Below are positions 1 through 13,595 of a DNA stretch of 64,000 bases, in pieces. Positions within the stretch are counted from its first letter, which is position 1, and each line of letters opens with the position of its first letter. Position numbers and translations under genes: made by a program. The stretch lies in NCBI GenBank assembly GCA_029204225.1, contig CM055104.1, positions 21,113,761 through 21,177,760 on the forward strand, written 5' to 3'. Origin of the DNA: Diphasiastrum complanatum. Taxonomy: Eukaryota; Streptophyta; Lycopodiopsida; Lycopodiales; Lycopodiaceae. The notes under the pieces were generated by a model. The model saw only the letters and a program-made list of their open reading frames with translations, searched no databases and had not been told where the DNA came from.

Positions 1-478
<478 letters not shown>

Positions 479-623
479 ATTTAATACTTGCTGATCTCCC
501 AATCGCATTATTAAAATGTAGAAATATGAACAACTATTTATACTAAGCTAATGTGGCAACATCGAATAGTAGAAAACTAGGTCACAACCATAGTTGGCAT
601 CCACTTAGTTGGTAATTCTTGAA

Positions 624-754
624 AATTTACTTGTTGTAAGATTAGGGCAACAAGTAAATTTGTCCTAATCTTACAACAAGTAAGATTAGGGCAAATTTTA
701 CTTGCCCTAATCTTACTTGTTGTAAGATTAGGAAAAATTTTACTTGCCCTAATC
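624..754. repeat. Foldback / inverted-repeat cluster
   Basis: The unit TTACTTGTTGTAAGATTAGG occurs in direct orientation at about 627-646 and 713-732 and as its reverse complement at 664-683. Inside lies a perfect 10-bp stem, ATTAGGGCAA at 686-695 against TTGCCCTAAT at 703-712, and a second weaker one to 754. The whole 130 bp can fold in several alternative ways. It could be a foldback transposon end or replication-slippage product. No coding function is seen. Confidence 0.75.
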
Positions 755-760
755 TTTAGC

Positions 761-1189
761 TTCAAGACGAGTGGAACGTTAACTGCCAACAATCAATCGA
801 CATGGCCGAAGTCTTCGAAGTTTGTTGATGATGTCAATAAACGTCAGAGCCACCTATGAGCCATTTTCGAATAGTTCTACAGACTATGTAGAAATACAAA
901 AAAAACTACAGGTCTGAATAAGAATTGGACGAAGATTAAAATATCGATTAGTCGCTTAGTAGGAGAATAATCTAACAGAGAAAAAAATATTCTCCTTAGG
1001 ATCCCCATGCAACCTATATTAAGCTATTGATCTCCTATTCTTGCATTATAGCAGTCAAACACCATGGAAGTGCTCCTATGTCCAATTATAGGTCTGGGCC
1101 CTCATATGATTATTTATTACTTATAACGACCACGTCCGGAATGACGTAGCATAACTAATAACCACATACAACTGGAGTGACTAGCTATC
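761..1189. other. No recognisable feature
   Basis: No reading frame, LTR end or repeat could be assigned. Confidence 0.35.
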
Positions 1190-2030
1190 CATCATCAGAA
1201 GTTATTCCAATTCCCTTATACAGGACATGGACATAACATTCTTCTCCCCTTTCTGTCTCTTCCACCTAATCAAGCACTCAGAGATAGAACGATTTCTCAA
1301 TTGTTTATCTCTAGTTCTAAGTACCTTTTCAGGTTCCAAAGGAATATTAAACGATAACTCCTTCAAATGGTTAAGATCTTCCTCTGAACCAACTACATTA
1401 CCTTCATGCAAACATATTTTTAACCAGCTTATATGAAACACTGGGTGAGCAATAGTCTTGTCCTGAAGATCTAGTTTGTAAGCTAAAGAGCTAATTTTCT
1501 TTATAATCCAAAATGGTCCACAATATCTAGTAGACAATTTATAATGCTTCCCCGTATGCAGTCTTAGAATTCCTAGGCATTCTAAGATATACCCAATCAT
1601 CAACTTGAAAATCTTTGGGAGACCTCTTAAGATTGACATAGTGTTTAGCTCTATCCTGAGAATTCCGGATACAATGGGCCACTTGCAACATTTCATGCAT
1701 ATCATGCAAGAAATCCGCAACTTTCTGGATCTTAACAGACTTAATCTCCACATTTATTGAAGATCGAGGTTGAAAATTGTACATTAGCATAAACACACTA
1801 TAACCAGTACTAGAATGTTTCCTACAACCGAAGCCTTAGCAGTTGACTTGATTGGTATGAAAGTAGCTATTTTTGTCAACCTATCCACCACAACCCAAAT
1901 AGAATCATTTTGGCGTTGGGTCCTTGGAAGTCCAACCACAAAATCCATAGATATACTTTGCCATTTTTTTGAGGGATATCTAGGGAATGTAACAACCCTC
2001 CAATCTTCAAGCATTCAGCTTTGGCTAACT
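1190..2030 (-). pseudogene. Ty3/gypsy integrase C-terminal fragment
   Basis: Minus-strand frames at 1784-2014 carry the gypsy integrase core signature (SMDFVVGLPRTQ, then DSIWVVVDRLTK, with the catalytic Asp of SMDF). Frames at 1202-1796 carry the linker and the C-terminal GPF/Y module (STRYCGPFWIIKKISSLAYK followed by HPVFHISWLK). The reading frame changes between these pieces, so at least one frameshift has occurred. The second catalytic Asp and the Glu region are not intact. Gag, protease and RT are absent nearby. The family inserts retrotransposon cDNA into chromosomal DNA; this copy is dead. The extreme tail is repeated in decayed form near 15.21-15.25 kb. Confidence 0.85.
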
Positions 2031-2394
2031 CAGTTGTATTGTGGTCTGATTGTTGTTTTTACAACCTTTCATTATACAAATTCGCTATCGTTCTACTTTA
2101 TTGCATTCTTGTTGAATGATAACTCTCACTCCCTTTTACACAAACACCATTATCAGATAATTGTATGGTTGGATACGACGTCTAAATTGATTTTACATTC
2201 ATTAATATCAGATTATCACTATTAGAGAATTGCAAGGATGTCTCAGATGCCTAATTATTTTTGCAATCTTTCTTTCATGGCAGTCTATAGCACTGATAAT
2301 CTGATTTCACACACAAAGAACTACTCGTAACTCCATTCTCCAAGTAATCCACGATCCTTCTGGTTGTAACAATTTGTTTTTCTCCCAATAGAAG
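2031..2394. other. Unassigned stretch, possible 5' LTR remnant of element H
   Basis: It lies directly upstream of PBS-like motifs, where an LTR end would be expected. No partner LTR is visible in the window, so this is position-based inference only. Confidence 0.3.
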
Positions 2395-2485
2395 TGGTAT
2401 TAGTGCTGATATCTATTTTCGCCCATAGAGTGATATCAGTGCCTGGAGTGGTATCAGAGCCACACTGCAACAGTGGTATCAGAGC
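2395..2485 (+). promoter_or_regulatory. Iterated primer-binding-site-like motifs (element H)
   Basis: Four PBS-like motifs occur in 91 bp: TGGTATTAGTGC (2395), TGATATCAGTGCC (2431), TGGTATCAGAGCC (2449) and TGGTATCAGAGC (2474). Plant copia elements normally have one such site, complementary to the 3' end of initiator methionyl tRNA, just inside the 5' LTR. The two downstream copies are perfect; the two upstream copies are degenerate. Confidence 0.7.
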
Positions 2486-2576
2486 AAGGTTCATTGGATT
2501 ACTAGAGTCTAGGACTTATTCTAAATCTATAGAACTGTTCTGTTTGTTTGTGTTTCATCTCTGCTACACGATCGCT

Positions 2577-3730
2577 ATGGAAGGTTCAACTTCAGAAATC
2601 CACTTGATCAACAATTTCAACAGAGATGACTTCCACATGTGGAAGTTCAAGATGAGAATGATCTTGATCAAAAAAGAGCTGTGGGGGTACGTAAATGGTT
2701 CAATACCCAAGCCGGTAGAACCTGAATTGCTTCCAGCATGGGAAGCAAAGGATGGAAAAGCACTTGCCATTGTATCCCTGAATCTGAAAGACACTCAGAT
2801 TGCTCACGTGTCAAACAACACCACCTCCAAAGCGTGGGATATCCTTACAAGCATCTACAAGACCTCATATGTGTCCACTCGTCTTTTTATGAGGAAGAAG
2901 ACACTAACACTCAGAATGAGCGAAGGCACCTCAATAAGCGACCATCTGAACGAGTTCAAACAGTTGATAAACCAACTGACTGCAATAGGATCACCTATAT
3001 TAGAAGAAGAGTCTACCATGTCTCTACAAAAATTGACAGCAAGCCTGTTGTAGGAAGAAGGAGGAAAAGCTTGTCCATGTCAATGAGTACCAAATCCATG
3101 GCACTCTACTCAACCAAGCAGCAGTCCAAGAAGAAGAAATTCTTCAAGGACAAGAAGACAAAGGCAGAATAGCCAGCAGCTTCGCAATCACAACAACAAC
3201 AACATAGCCAATCATCGTCCAAGACCAGGCTATTTTGCAGGTACTGCAAAAGATCCAACCATGATATCAAGGACTGTCACGTCTTCAAGCATAATGAAGC
3301 CAGGAAGAAGATATAGCAGCAGCAACATGGCAACTCTGGCACAGTCAGAGATTCGCAAGAGAATTAGAGAGCGCTGATGGTACAAGATCAACCCAACTGA
3401 GATGCCCATCAATACATCTTCTTTGGTGACTCCAGTTCACATCAAATCGAAGGCCGAGACTCTATTCGACTACAATTCTCTGATGGCATCACTAGGCAGC
3501 TTAATGGGATACTTTATGCACACAAATTAACAAAGAACTTATTGTCTATTAGCAAGATCACTGATCAAGGCTATAGAGCTTTGTTTACTGCTAGGCAATG
3601 TACTATTTTAGATGAGAATTCAAAGGAAATCCTCTCTGCTTATAGAGAAGGAAATTTGTACATACTAAGTCATGATGTTGCACTTTCTGTGCCCAAATTA
3701 GCAAGTGATGTGGCGAGTTGGATAGGATAG
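2577..3730 (+). pseudogene. Ty1/copia element H: gag, zinc knuckle and start of protease/pre-integrase
   Basis: Gag starts at the ATG at 2577, 92 bases after the last PBS-like motif. It has the UBN2/DUF4219-type gag look (DDFHMWKFKMRMILIKKELW, later AWDIL and LNEFKQLI). An in-frame TAG ends it at 3053, where relatives read on. A CCHC knuckle, CRYCKRSNHDIKDC, sits near 3238-3280. A decayed protease region follows (GDSSSHQ, where the family has DSGASxH), then the pre-integrase strand at 3542-3730 (TKNLLSISKITDQGYRALFT). The copy stops before the integrase core. Gag would form the virus-like particle in the cytoplasm; this copy cannot. It is closest to minus-strand element G at 33.5-35.3 kb. Confidence 0.85.
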
Positions 3731-4500
3731 GTATACTCAAAATTTATGGACAAAAACTTGTTGTGGGCTGCAGGGGTACTTTTCACACGTGATAGAACGT
3801 ACAGTACCAATTTTAGAGCCTTATGCTTCAGTTTCATGCTAAATCTCCCAAGTTAGCAAGTTTGTGGAAACTAGCTAAAGAGCTTGTGATTCACTTATCA
3901 TGATAGTTCACCAAGTCAAGTTGTGTGGACTGATAATCTACACTTAAAGGTAGAGAGTTTGAATTGATAGCTAGATTCATTTTTTTTGTACCAAAACTTG
4001 TTGTAGGCTGTAGGTGTACCTTCCACACGTGTGGGGCTGTACATAACCTGTTTTGGTTGAGAAAATTCAAATTGATGCATAATTTGACTCATACACCCAA
4101 ATTTAGAGATTTTTAGTGCAAATTCAAGTTTTTTCTATACAGATTCTATTCCTATGATTTGTTCTTGGATTAGATCATCCAAATAATTTAATTTGAAGCT
4201 TGATTCAGGTGTATTTAATGTGTTTCTCTGATTTTTTGAGTACATTTCAAAGTTGAGAGTGAAAATTGCCAAAAATCATAGATTTAAGGAGTGATATGCA
4301 AGGTGAGAGGTTGAAATCCATTGTACCATCACTCTAGATTTGTTCAAGAGTGATAGGGTCAAGTTTAGAAGCATCAATTTGCTAGAAAACATCTTTGGAT
4401 CTGTCTTCCAAGTGAAACCTTTGAGAGTTTCTAGTGCATATATAGCATCTATGCAAACAAATTTGACATAGATTGGCTTCAATTGAGAGTTCTAGAAAAG
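3731..4500 (+). mobile_element. Relic 5' leader of an E-family copia element
   Basis: This stretch aligns by eye, with many substitutions, to the untranslated leader of element E (about 36190-36750). Shared phrases include the lead-in TAGCAAGTTT, TTGAGAAAATTCAAA, TTTCTCTGATTTTTTGAGT and GCCAAAAATCATAGAT. It includes the palindromic CACACGTGTG at 4023-4032. The gag that follows in E is not recognisable here, and no LTR precedes it, so it is a fragment abutting element H. Confidence 0.7.
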
Positions 4501-6584
4501 AGATTGAGATCCAAGTCACATTGTTCAACCCTATTCAATTTATTTGAGTGACTGTTAGGCTTGAAAAAATTCATTGAGGTGTGTATGGCAAATGTGTAGA
4601 GAGAGATCCAATTTTCTAAGAGTTCCTTCCTTTGTAGAGGGCAAGATCTAGAAGCTCATTTTGTGTTGGTATTGGTGCAGAGTTTGTCTTCTCCTAAGTG
4701 ATCAAATCTTTCTAAGTGGCATTAGCTCTTTGAAGCACAATATCTTAGTGAGAAGAATCACAACTTTCGATTTTAAATTTCGTTGGTCAGCATATGCCCA
4801 CTCATGAGAATTGATTGTAGGCCCAAAAATTGGTGCTAATTTGCCCTGACCAATGGGAGAAATTTGGTGACAAGAGGTAAGATCAGGTTGGAAAACTCAT
4901 GAGAGTGAGTGTATTTTCAATCTCGAAGGTTTTCCAGATATGTTATTTACTCAAGAAAAATAGAATTAATCGGTAGCTGAGTTACAAAATTCTCAATGAG
5001 ATATGTGAGTAATGTATGTGGATTTTGGATGAATTTGCCAGATATGGACATTCTTGAATGTACTGGGTCATATAAGTGAGATTGTTCTCATATGTACTGC
5101 ATGATCAATCTTGTATGGATCTACTATTTATTCCTGGTTACTAGAGTTATTTGGTGCATTTAACTTAGTTGGTGAACATAGACATATGATCAAGTATTGT
5201 TGGAATAGATACTTGCAAAGTTAATGAATCATTCTATGGAAGATTTATTGGTTAACTTAAAAGTGATTTGGATACAAATCCAAATGTGGTGTTATACTAA
5301 TATAATTAAGATCTGCACCTGGACATTTGAGATTTCTAAATCATTGGCAATTGACTTGAGTAGTTGGTTTACTCCTGTAGAAGTTAATTCGTAAAATGGA
5401 CAGTGTGAAGAGAATTCACTAGAAACTGTTTGTTTTGTGCTTATTGCTTTGACACACGATTTATGAGTCATTTGGATTCATCATGAGAAAATTCATGTGT
5501 GCATAGGATATACAAAATTCTTGGGTAAGTATTTCTCAACTGAGAAGTAGACTCAATTCATTAGTGATTGTCTCCCAAAGAGCTCAATTGGATACTGAAT
5601 CATAATGGGTCCAAGAATGTAAACTGAATTTTTTAGAATTCAGTAGATTTTGGTTGGACATATACTTGAAAGCTTAAGGAATAATTTCATGTCTTCTCTT
5701 TCTCATTCTGAGAATGAAACATGTTTAAGGAAGGAAGAATTTTACAGCCGTATTTAGCTAAGGACATGGAAAAGTCCTAATATGGTAGACCGGCCCTTCG
5801 ATATTCGAGTTTGTTGGTCACGCCGAGATTTAATTCCATGTCAAGGCCAATTTGTGACTAATAACCTTGAGAGGACCCAGACACTATCTTTGAGACATAT
5901 GGATTATTTATAGTTGGACTGCATGGGGATTGCATGGGTTCATGCACAGGAATCTACTCTCTATATATGGAGGTGATTCTCCCATCGACAACTTGGATCA
6001 GGTTACCAGTTGCTCTATTCTCCTCTAGTATTCACATGGCATGGCCCATTTTTTAAACCTTGGCAAGTGAGTTGATGGGCAATGGACCACCCCCTCTCAA
6101 ACTTGGGCTGATAAGTGCTAAATAGAGGGCATCAATTTGACTAGCCTTTTTTAATCCTTACCACACAATTGGACAATTTTTCTTATGGCAACTCAATATG
6201 CCCAGGCCTTTGGCAATTACTTCAACTGTCACCAATAGTATGCCGAAAAGTGAATTAAATGATAAGACTAGTGAAAAAAGTGTGCGAGATTTGAACCACC
6301 CATAGTAGGAAAAGTGGATAATAATATGTTGGATCAATATTGTCCCAAAGTAGATGTGACTCTTTAGTTGAGCTTATAAGGTTATGTAAATATGTTTGAT
6401 CTACCTTATGTGTATGCTTATGAAGTGAATCAATGTATGAAAGATTCCTGGTATCATGTGTATATATGTATTCTGAAAAACGGATATTATGTGAATGCTT
6501 TCGTTACTCAAAATTGTATTGTTAATGTATCACTAATTTCAAAGGAAGTGTTTTTAATCTTCACATTGAAAACACTCCTTAAAA
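4501..6584. other. Unassigned intergenic sequence
   Basis: No domain-bearing frame is seen. Its position before a gypsy RT fragment leaves room for a decayed gypsy leader or gag, but I see no motif to prove it. Confidence 0.35.
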
Positions 6585-7197
6585 ATGTCAAGCAACTTAG
6601 GGCAAGATAGGCTGGTGTTTTTATCTAAGCAGTTATTGGAGGGGGGCCTTCCTCCCTTTAGGGGAGTAGACCATCACATTGATCTTCATTCCAATAGCTC
6701 TCATGTATCTCTTTTCCGATATAGAACGCTCCCTAAGGAAGATGATGAAGTTGCTAGACAACTTCAGGAGTATTTACGTATGGACCATATTAGATCCCCT
6801 AAATTCTCTTGGGAGCTCATGTGTTATTAAATGGCAAAAAAAATGGTTGGTTTGCATCTTTGTGTCGACTATAAAGAACTTAATAAAATTACCATCAAGA
6901 TTTGTTACCCCTAACCAAGGATCAACAATCTAATGGACCGGCTTAGTGGTGCAATGTAATTCAAAGTTAATATCAAATAAGAATTAATAACAAGGTTATT
7001 TCAAAAACTGGTCTTCGCACCTAGATTTGGCCATTATGAATTTTTAGTTTTACTTTTTGGTCTTACAAATGTCCCAACAACTTTTCAACAGATGATGAAC
7101 AATATTCTTCGTCCATATTTAAAAAAATTTGTTTTGGTATTCTTGGACGACATTTTAATTTATAGTAAAACTCTTGAAGATCATGAATCTAAATGCT
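6585..7197 (+). pseudogene. Ty3/gypsy reverse transcriptase fragment
   Basis: The frame at 6585-6830 has the RT entry signature (GLPPFRGVDHHIDL, then PKEDDEVARQLQEYL). After frameshifts come CVDYKELNKIT, FGLTNVPTTFQQMMN and the catalytic box VLVFLDDILIYSK at about 7133-7170. The FLDD form matches the gypsy YLDD/FLDD motif, so the active-site Asp pair is present. RNase H, integrase and protease are missing, and several stops interrupt the frame. The enzyme would copy element RNA into DNA in virus-like particles; this is a dead fragment. It is on the opposite strand from the gypsy integrase at 1.2-2.0 kb, so the two are not one element. Confidence 0.88.
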
Positions 7198-8421
7198 AAT
7201 TAGGAAAATGATGATAATGATTTTTGATGTGATCCTTATCCAACAAGGTTGTAGATGATGCACGCAAGGAAGTATGAACATAACTTGGATTCATGCATGT
7301 TATATGGCTCCAAGTAAATAGCAATAGTGTTCTTGTTGGCCAATTCTTGATCCTTAATAAATGTCATATCTCTTTCAATGTTTCACATGCAAATGTAGAA
7401 GCAAGAATTTGAAGGACCTTCATAGCAAAAATTACAATAAGTTTACTACAAACTATGCATTTTCAAATTCGTTGAAATCTAATAAAGTCTAGTTGTGGAT
7501 CACTTATATAATTATGTAATTATAGCATATTTCTACAATGATTTGTTGTCTTCATTAATGTTTCATTAATCGATAATTTTGAACGTATTTTCATCTCGAG
7601 AGTGAAAAAATTGTAATGACATGGTGCATGGACCTTGAAAACTAGATGCATTGTGTCATTCTATCACTGGATGTCGGGATGATAATTATGGTAGAACCAC
7701 TAGAGCACATTGTTAGCAATTGGTGGTGAGGAACATGATTTCCTAGTGCACCAACTTGCCTCCAAAAGTACCTTTCCACTTTGGGAGGATTGGTGGATGA
7801 GGAGATCATGATGAGGAGATTGGGGTGCCACTTTCATGGGTGTTCATGATACCATGCTTTAGAAAGTAGACTACAATACAAAGGAATGTAATTGAAAAAG
7901 AAGTGTGAACCATGATGGTGATTGGCCACCAAATGGAAATAGTAAAGAGGGTCTGTTTTGTTGTCAAAATCACCTTTGATGACCAATGCAGCCGTCAAAG
8001 TATATTGTACGTTTTACAATCACATTCTACACTCGATCTCTGTAGGAATCTCGGAATTGGCGGATGATCACGGGTTCCTGACTCCTCGTTCGTCGCTTTA
8101 TCACTGGATCTTATCATCTACTGAGCCGATCGATGTCCTCCTCCGTCCTCCAGCATAGCCTTATATCCATTTTATTATTCAAGTCTATGGGTATGTCCTC
8201 CTCCGTCCCCAGCTAATTATCTCTACTTGTGCTACGGGAATAGATAGAGGTTACCCCTTTTTGTAATCTACAATGGTTTGCAAAGTAAAAAGGAAATCTG
8301 TCTTCAATGGCAGCCAATCTGAATGCTGATTTCAATTAAAAGCATTCGCTTTTTAAGGACAGTCTGCAGTAATTTGATCAGTGGAAAAGCATACACACAC
8401 AACAGCAGATCACAGAAACCT
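7198..8421. other. Upstream region of the CHI-like gene, unassigned
   Basis: No TE motif or conserved frame is recognised. It should contain the promoter and perhaps 5' exons of the gene that follows, but I could not place a TATA box or start with confidence. Confidence 0.3.
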
Positions 8422-8508
8422 ATGGCATCCGAAGGAGCCGAAGGTGTGGCCACATTTGGACGCAGTATATACTATATGCATCTACAATACCGTTTTGATC
8501 TAGATCCT
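8422..8508 (+). other. Candidate first coding exon of the CHI-like gene (weak)
   Basis: An ATG at 8422 opens 29 codons (MASEGAEGVATFGRS...) ending at a possible GT donor at 8509. The phase (0) is compatible with the next exon at 8893. The peptide has no recognisable CHI homology, so this is only a frame-consistent guess. An exon further upstream, perhaps with a transit peptide, is equally possible. Confidence 0.2.
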
Positions 8509-8892
8509 GTGAAGTAACGTGTACATCATAATTTCGAATTGCAGCTGATTTGTGTTTTTCAATATGGCATCCCTTTTCAAATACAAGATCGTACATATCC
8601 TTCTCTCTTACATCTCAAAGATCATACATAGTTTGTTGATTTTGTATGTCGAAGTTCAAACATTTTAGACTAGACGTTGATTTGAGCAAACAAGGCCGAA
8701 AAAGGCGTCAAGATCAGTAATGCTCTTTATATCTTGTACTAAGATCATAGATTATAGACATCAACAAGCTGTCTTCAACTTTTTTCCTTCCTGTAGCTTC
8801 ATCTGATCATATCCTTCTTCCTGCTCTGTAATTCAGCAGCTGATCTTAGAATTCGGGAGTCTGTCACCGGTATTTCTTTTTTCAAATCTCAG

Positions 8893-11146
8893 ACATTGCC
8901 TGGAGGCACAAAAGAACTCTCACTGCTAGGCGTCGGTGAGCACATCTCTTCTCATAATCCATCGCTGAAAGCTTCTCCGAGCAGTGACACATGTATATTG
9001 CTTTGGTTTTTATATTTTGTGATTCTTACTGGCTTATCTGGAGAATGGAACACGATGAACAAGAGAGTTCTTTTCAAAGCTTCCACATGACCCCATTGAG
9101 GTCATCTACTATAGAAATGTGGCTATTTAGACTGTCTGTCTTGTACAGGAGTAAGGGAAAAAAGCTTCGCAAATATTATCACGGTGAAGGTGTACGCTGT
9201 AGGGATATACATGGAAGCCGAAATCTCAGATCGCATTGCACCATGGAAAGGCAGACAGGTCGATGAAATTCTTAAGGACGTTTCCTTTTCGAAGGCCCTT
9301 ATTGAAGGTTACAGCAATCCTTCTAACTAGTTATAATATGAATTCCTATTCTAGCCGAGCTAAATAACAAGTTTAAAAAGTTTAAACTGTGCTTGATTAA
9401 CGAAATCCGTAATCTTTTATTAGGGGTTAGACTAGACTATTGTGGATGGAGAATCTACTCCGATGTTGCTGCCATTTATAAACACTTTGAAAAACTTAGC
9501 TGATTCTAACAAATTGATCATTCCATTCACAATGAACCTGTTGTATTTAATTTCCATCTGAATCAATCCAATCTTTCTATTACTTGAGGTGATTCAAACC
9601 CATTTTATCTGTGGAAGCCGACGTCCCGTTTTTGGTTAGGTTCCGAGGGTAAACAAGTGAATCCATAGTTGTCGCTGAGTGCAACGCAAACATACTGATA
9701 CTATGGAAAGTATTAGAAATCCATCTACACACGTATAATATCCCAGTTGAAATTTAGACTAAAGCTTGATCTGGAAAGAGTTATGTGCATCCATGGCATC
9801 GATTGCGGTGGAAATTAGTGTAACAAAAGGCTCGAGATCGAACCAGAGAAGTCAGATAGTTAAAAGCACATAATGCTAGACATTCTATGGCATAGGCTAC
9901 ATATCCAATTCTAAAAGGTATTGGATAATCAAAATAGTAGATTTGGCATCTGTAGAATTGGTAGTTATAGACAGCATGTTGAGAACTTCTCCTAAGTAAG
10001 TTATAGCTATGGAAGTAGTCCATGAGAACCACAAGTCAAAACCGCGGTATATAATAACAGAATTTTGACTTCCAATTTTAGAACGTTACCTTCTAAGCGC
10101 AATGCTCGTCACCTAGTCATATTGTACTTAAAGAGATTAGTTTGTACTAATAGTGGAACCGCCATTATCGCAATGATGTCAAACATAAAGCCTGTCAGAA
10201 GATGTTCTTTCATTGTTGCTCCTGAATCTCATATAAGTGGTCGAGTCCTTTTAGAGCCAAAATTTAAGCTATAAGATTGAATTATGTGAAACTGTCGATA
10301 GGTTCAAACTTTAAAGTAATCTTAGGATGATTTTATAAAATAGTGTAGAGCTTCATCTCACAAGTAATCTTATATTTGCAAGAATCTATGCTACAATATT
10401 ATATATAATTTGTCAGATGCATTCCTGTCTCAACTAAGTCACTAGCCAAATCACTAAGTTATGGTTCATCAAATTATGTTTTGTATATACATGCATGCAG
10501 CACCTGTAGAGAAAGGGCTGTGTCTTGTATTGGCAAGGGACGTGGGAGTTGCTCAGTTTCTACGGGGCTTCAACGAGGCAATCGCTCCCGGCTTGAAGGC
10601 TTATAGCAAAAATTGTTCGGTGGATGAAGTACTTGCCGATCTCTCTAAAATATTCCACGGGCAATCCTTGAAAAAGGGCACTATCATCTACTTTACATGG
10701 GTTCAGCCTTCAAGCGTCCAGGTGAGCACAGGCTTATTTTCGGTCCTGACTGATAACTAGTTACAGATGTGTTAAATTAGTCTCTGAAGCGTGAAAGCAT
10801 AAGGTGTTGATAGTTAGTTTTAATGTGGTTGTAAGTTTATCATGCTGTTAGTATCCTAGCCTAGCTGCTTATAATTTGTCATCCATCAATGGAAGGATAT
10901 TGATTGATTGTCGCTACTGAGGTAGCTTGACCAGTTTTGTTTTTTGAATGCAACTCACGTATTTTCATTAAACTATTTTAATGCATGCAGATCGCTGTAA
11001 CAAAAGAAGTACCGACTGTCATGAGCCCATCATTTTCTTCCATAGATTCGGGGCCTTTGGCTGAAGCCTTATTTGGGATGTTTCTTGGAGTCAATCCTGT
11101 TTCACAAGCTGCGAAATCTGCCACAGTGACGTCTCTCTTCAGCTGA
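8893..11146 (+). CDS. Chalcone-isomerase-fold protein, FAP/CHI-like (spliced gene)
   Basis: Four coding exons join in phase: 8893-8935, 9149-9307, 10501-10721 and 10991-11146 (TGA). All introns are GT-AG. The joined frame gives about 193 residues with CHI-superfamily landmarks in order: PGGTKELSLLGVGVRE, then VKVYAVGIYMEAE, WKGR, APVEKGLCLVLARDV, NEAIAP, FHGQSLKKGTIIYFTW, and a C-terminal LAEALFGMFLGVNPVS. Bona fide chalcone isomerases have Thr in the strand written here as KVYAVGIY; this protein has Tyr at that place. That points to the non-catalytic fatty-acid-binding (FAP) or CHI-like clades, which act in plastid lipid or flavonoid metabolism. The N-terminus, including any transit peptide, is unresolved. 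The gene appears intact, with no TE inside its exons. Confidence 0.82.
9308..10500 (+). other. Long intron of the CHI-like gene
   Basis: A 1193-bp intron between the exons ending ALIE(G) and starting (A)PVEKG. The donor is GTTACA and the acceptor ATGCATGCAG. Reading frames inside it show no homology that I recognise. Confidence 0.75.
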
Positions 11147-11974
<828 letters not shown>

Positions 11975-13559
11975 TGACAACAAACAGAACAAATACCATG
12001 CTGAACAGAACGGATGTCACAGGAGTCTCTGCAGGCATGTGTAAATGTATTTTAGGCTCAAACATCACCTGAATCTGTTTCCCACAAGTCATTTTTTGAA
12101 AATGGCAAAAATACACAAGCATTTGGAATGTGGTATTCAAATCTCACTAGGTGTGTCGTAACAGCTGAAGATGACGTCGTAGGAATCACCGTGGGTATGA
12201 AGAAAGGTGGTCTAGAGCCAAACTACGCTCGATTTGGTTGCCTACAGCTCAATGTCCACACTTGCAAAAAATCAAGCCTACACTTACCAAATATTGAAAA
12301 CTGGTTGCTCTCCACGAAGCTCAGATCCCCCTGGAACCATGCACACCACCTCTGTATCACCGAGTAGATGCATGTCGACTATCCACACGCCAATATCCGA
12401 CGCCTATAACTCATCCAATAAAAATTTGCCGCCTCCTCTAGTAGCACAGTTCTACCCGCAAGGAGCCTGCCAAAAAATCCTAAATTCTGGAATATTTTTT
12501 TACGATTATGTTAATGATTCTTTGCAGCAAATCCCAGTGCAACTATGATTGAAATGTGAGATTGTTATATGGGAATCCTTTCATTTAGTGATGTCTAACA
12601 TGCATGTGCCACTTATTTTTGCCAAAAAATCATCAAGATTAGACACATAAGGCACATATATATACACTTGAGTTACAATTCTCTATATTTGAGACATAAG
12701 GTTCATGATATTGTGCTATTGCATTAATTTTAGAAAGCACATGCATCTGTGGAAAAGAGAGACATACAAACTTCAACATGATGACCAAAAAAAAAAGAAA
12801 TGACATGCAGGCCCATTTTTTTCTAGAATTTTAAATATTTTTCAAAAAATGCCAATATTTAAGATACTTTGAAAAAATATATTGTAATACTCAAAAAACA
12901 TCTTATTTTGTCAACAATTTTAATCATGCTAAAAAAATCAAGTAATAAACAATAATTAACGTCTTCAAATTAGTATATAATTTTAACAAAGTTAATTAAA
13001 ATAATATCATTAATCACATAACTACCAAAATAAGAAAAAATATTATCTGTACTTATTTAAGAAAAAAATTAAATCTAACATATCTTAAAATAAAAGTGCT
13101 TTGTATTAGAAAAATTATGTTTCCATAATCAAAGCAAAACTTATAATCCTTATTTTCTAAATTTTTATTTATTTTTTAATAATAAATTGTAGAATTTTTT
13201 GTAGATATTTGGAATCTAAACAAATATTCAAATATTTAAACACAATGAAACAAATATTGATTACAAAATTAATTATCTTAAATAAATCAAAATTAAATGA
13301 TTTGCAAAAAAATTATAATCTGTTTTTGAAAAAAATTAATATTACCATTGTCTTATTTTATTATTTTGATATGTCAAAAAACTAAATTATTAAAATCTAA
13401 TCAATTTGAATAGTATTCATTTGTTTTGTTACATCTTGATATGTAAAATCGATGTAAAAAATAGTGAAACATCCAATGTGGACACTATTCTCTATATAAA
13501 TTATGAAAGCTATTATAAAAACCATAGAAAGAAGGTCTATACTTAGAATGGAGATCATT
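11975..13559. other. Unassigned; strongly AT-rich from about 12780
   Basis: 12.1-12.55 kb has short frames of more balanced composition but no recognisable domain. 12.78-13.5 kb is homopolymer-rich AT sequence with no feature that I can name. Confidence 0.4.
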
Positions 13560-13595
13560 CTAAATTTAGATGAAAGTTTTGTGGTGAAACTAGTT

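Noticed and set aside
9781-10032. 83-residue minus frame in the long intron
   Set aside because: No homology recognised and composition like the surrounding intron.
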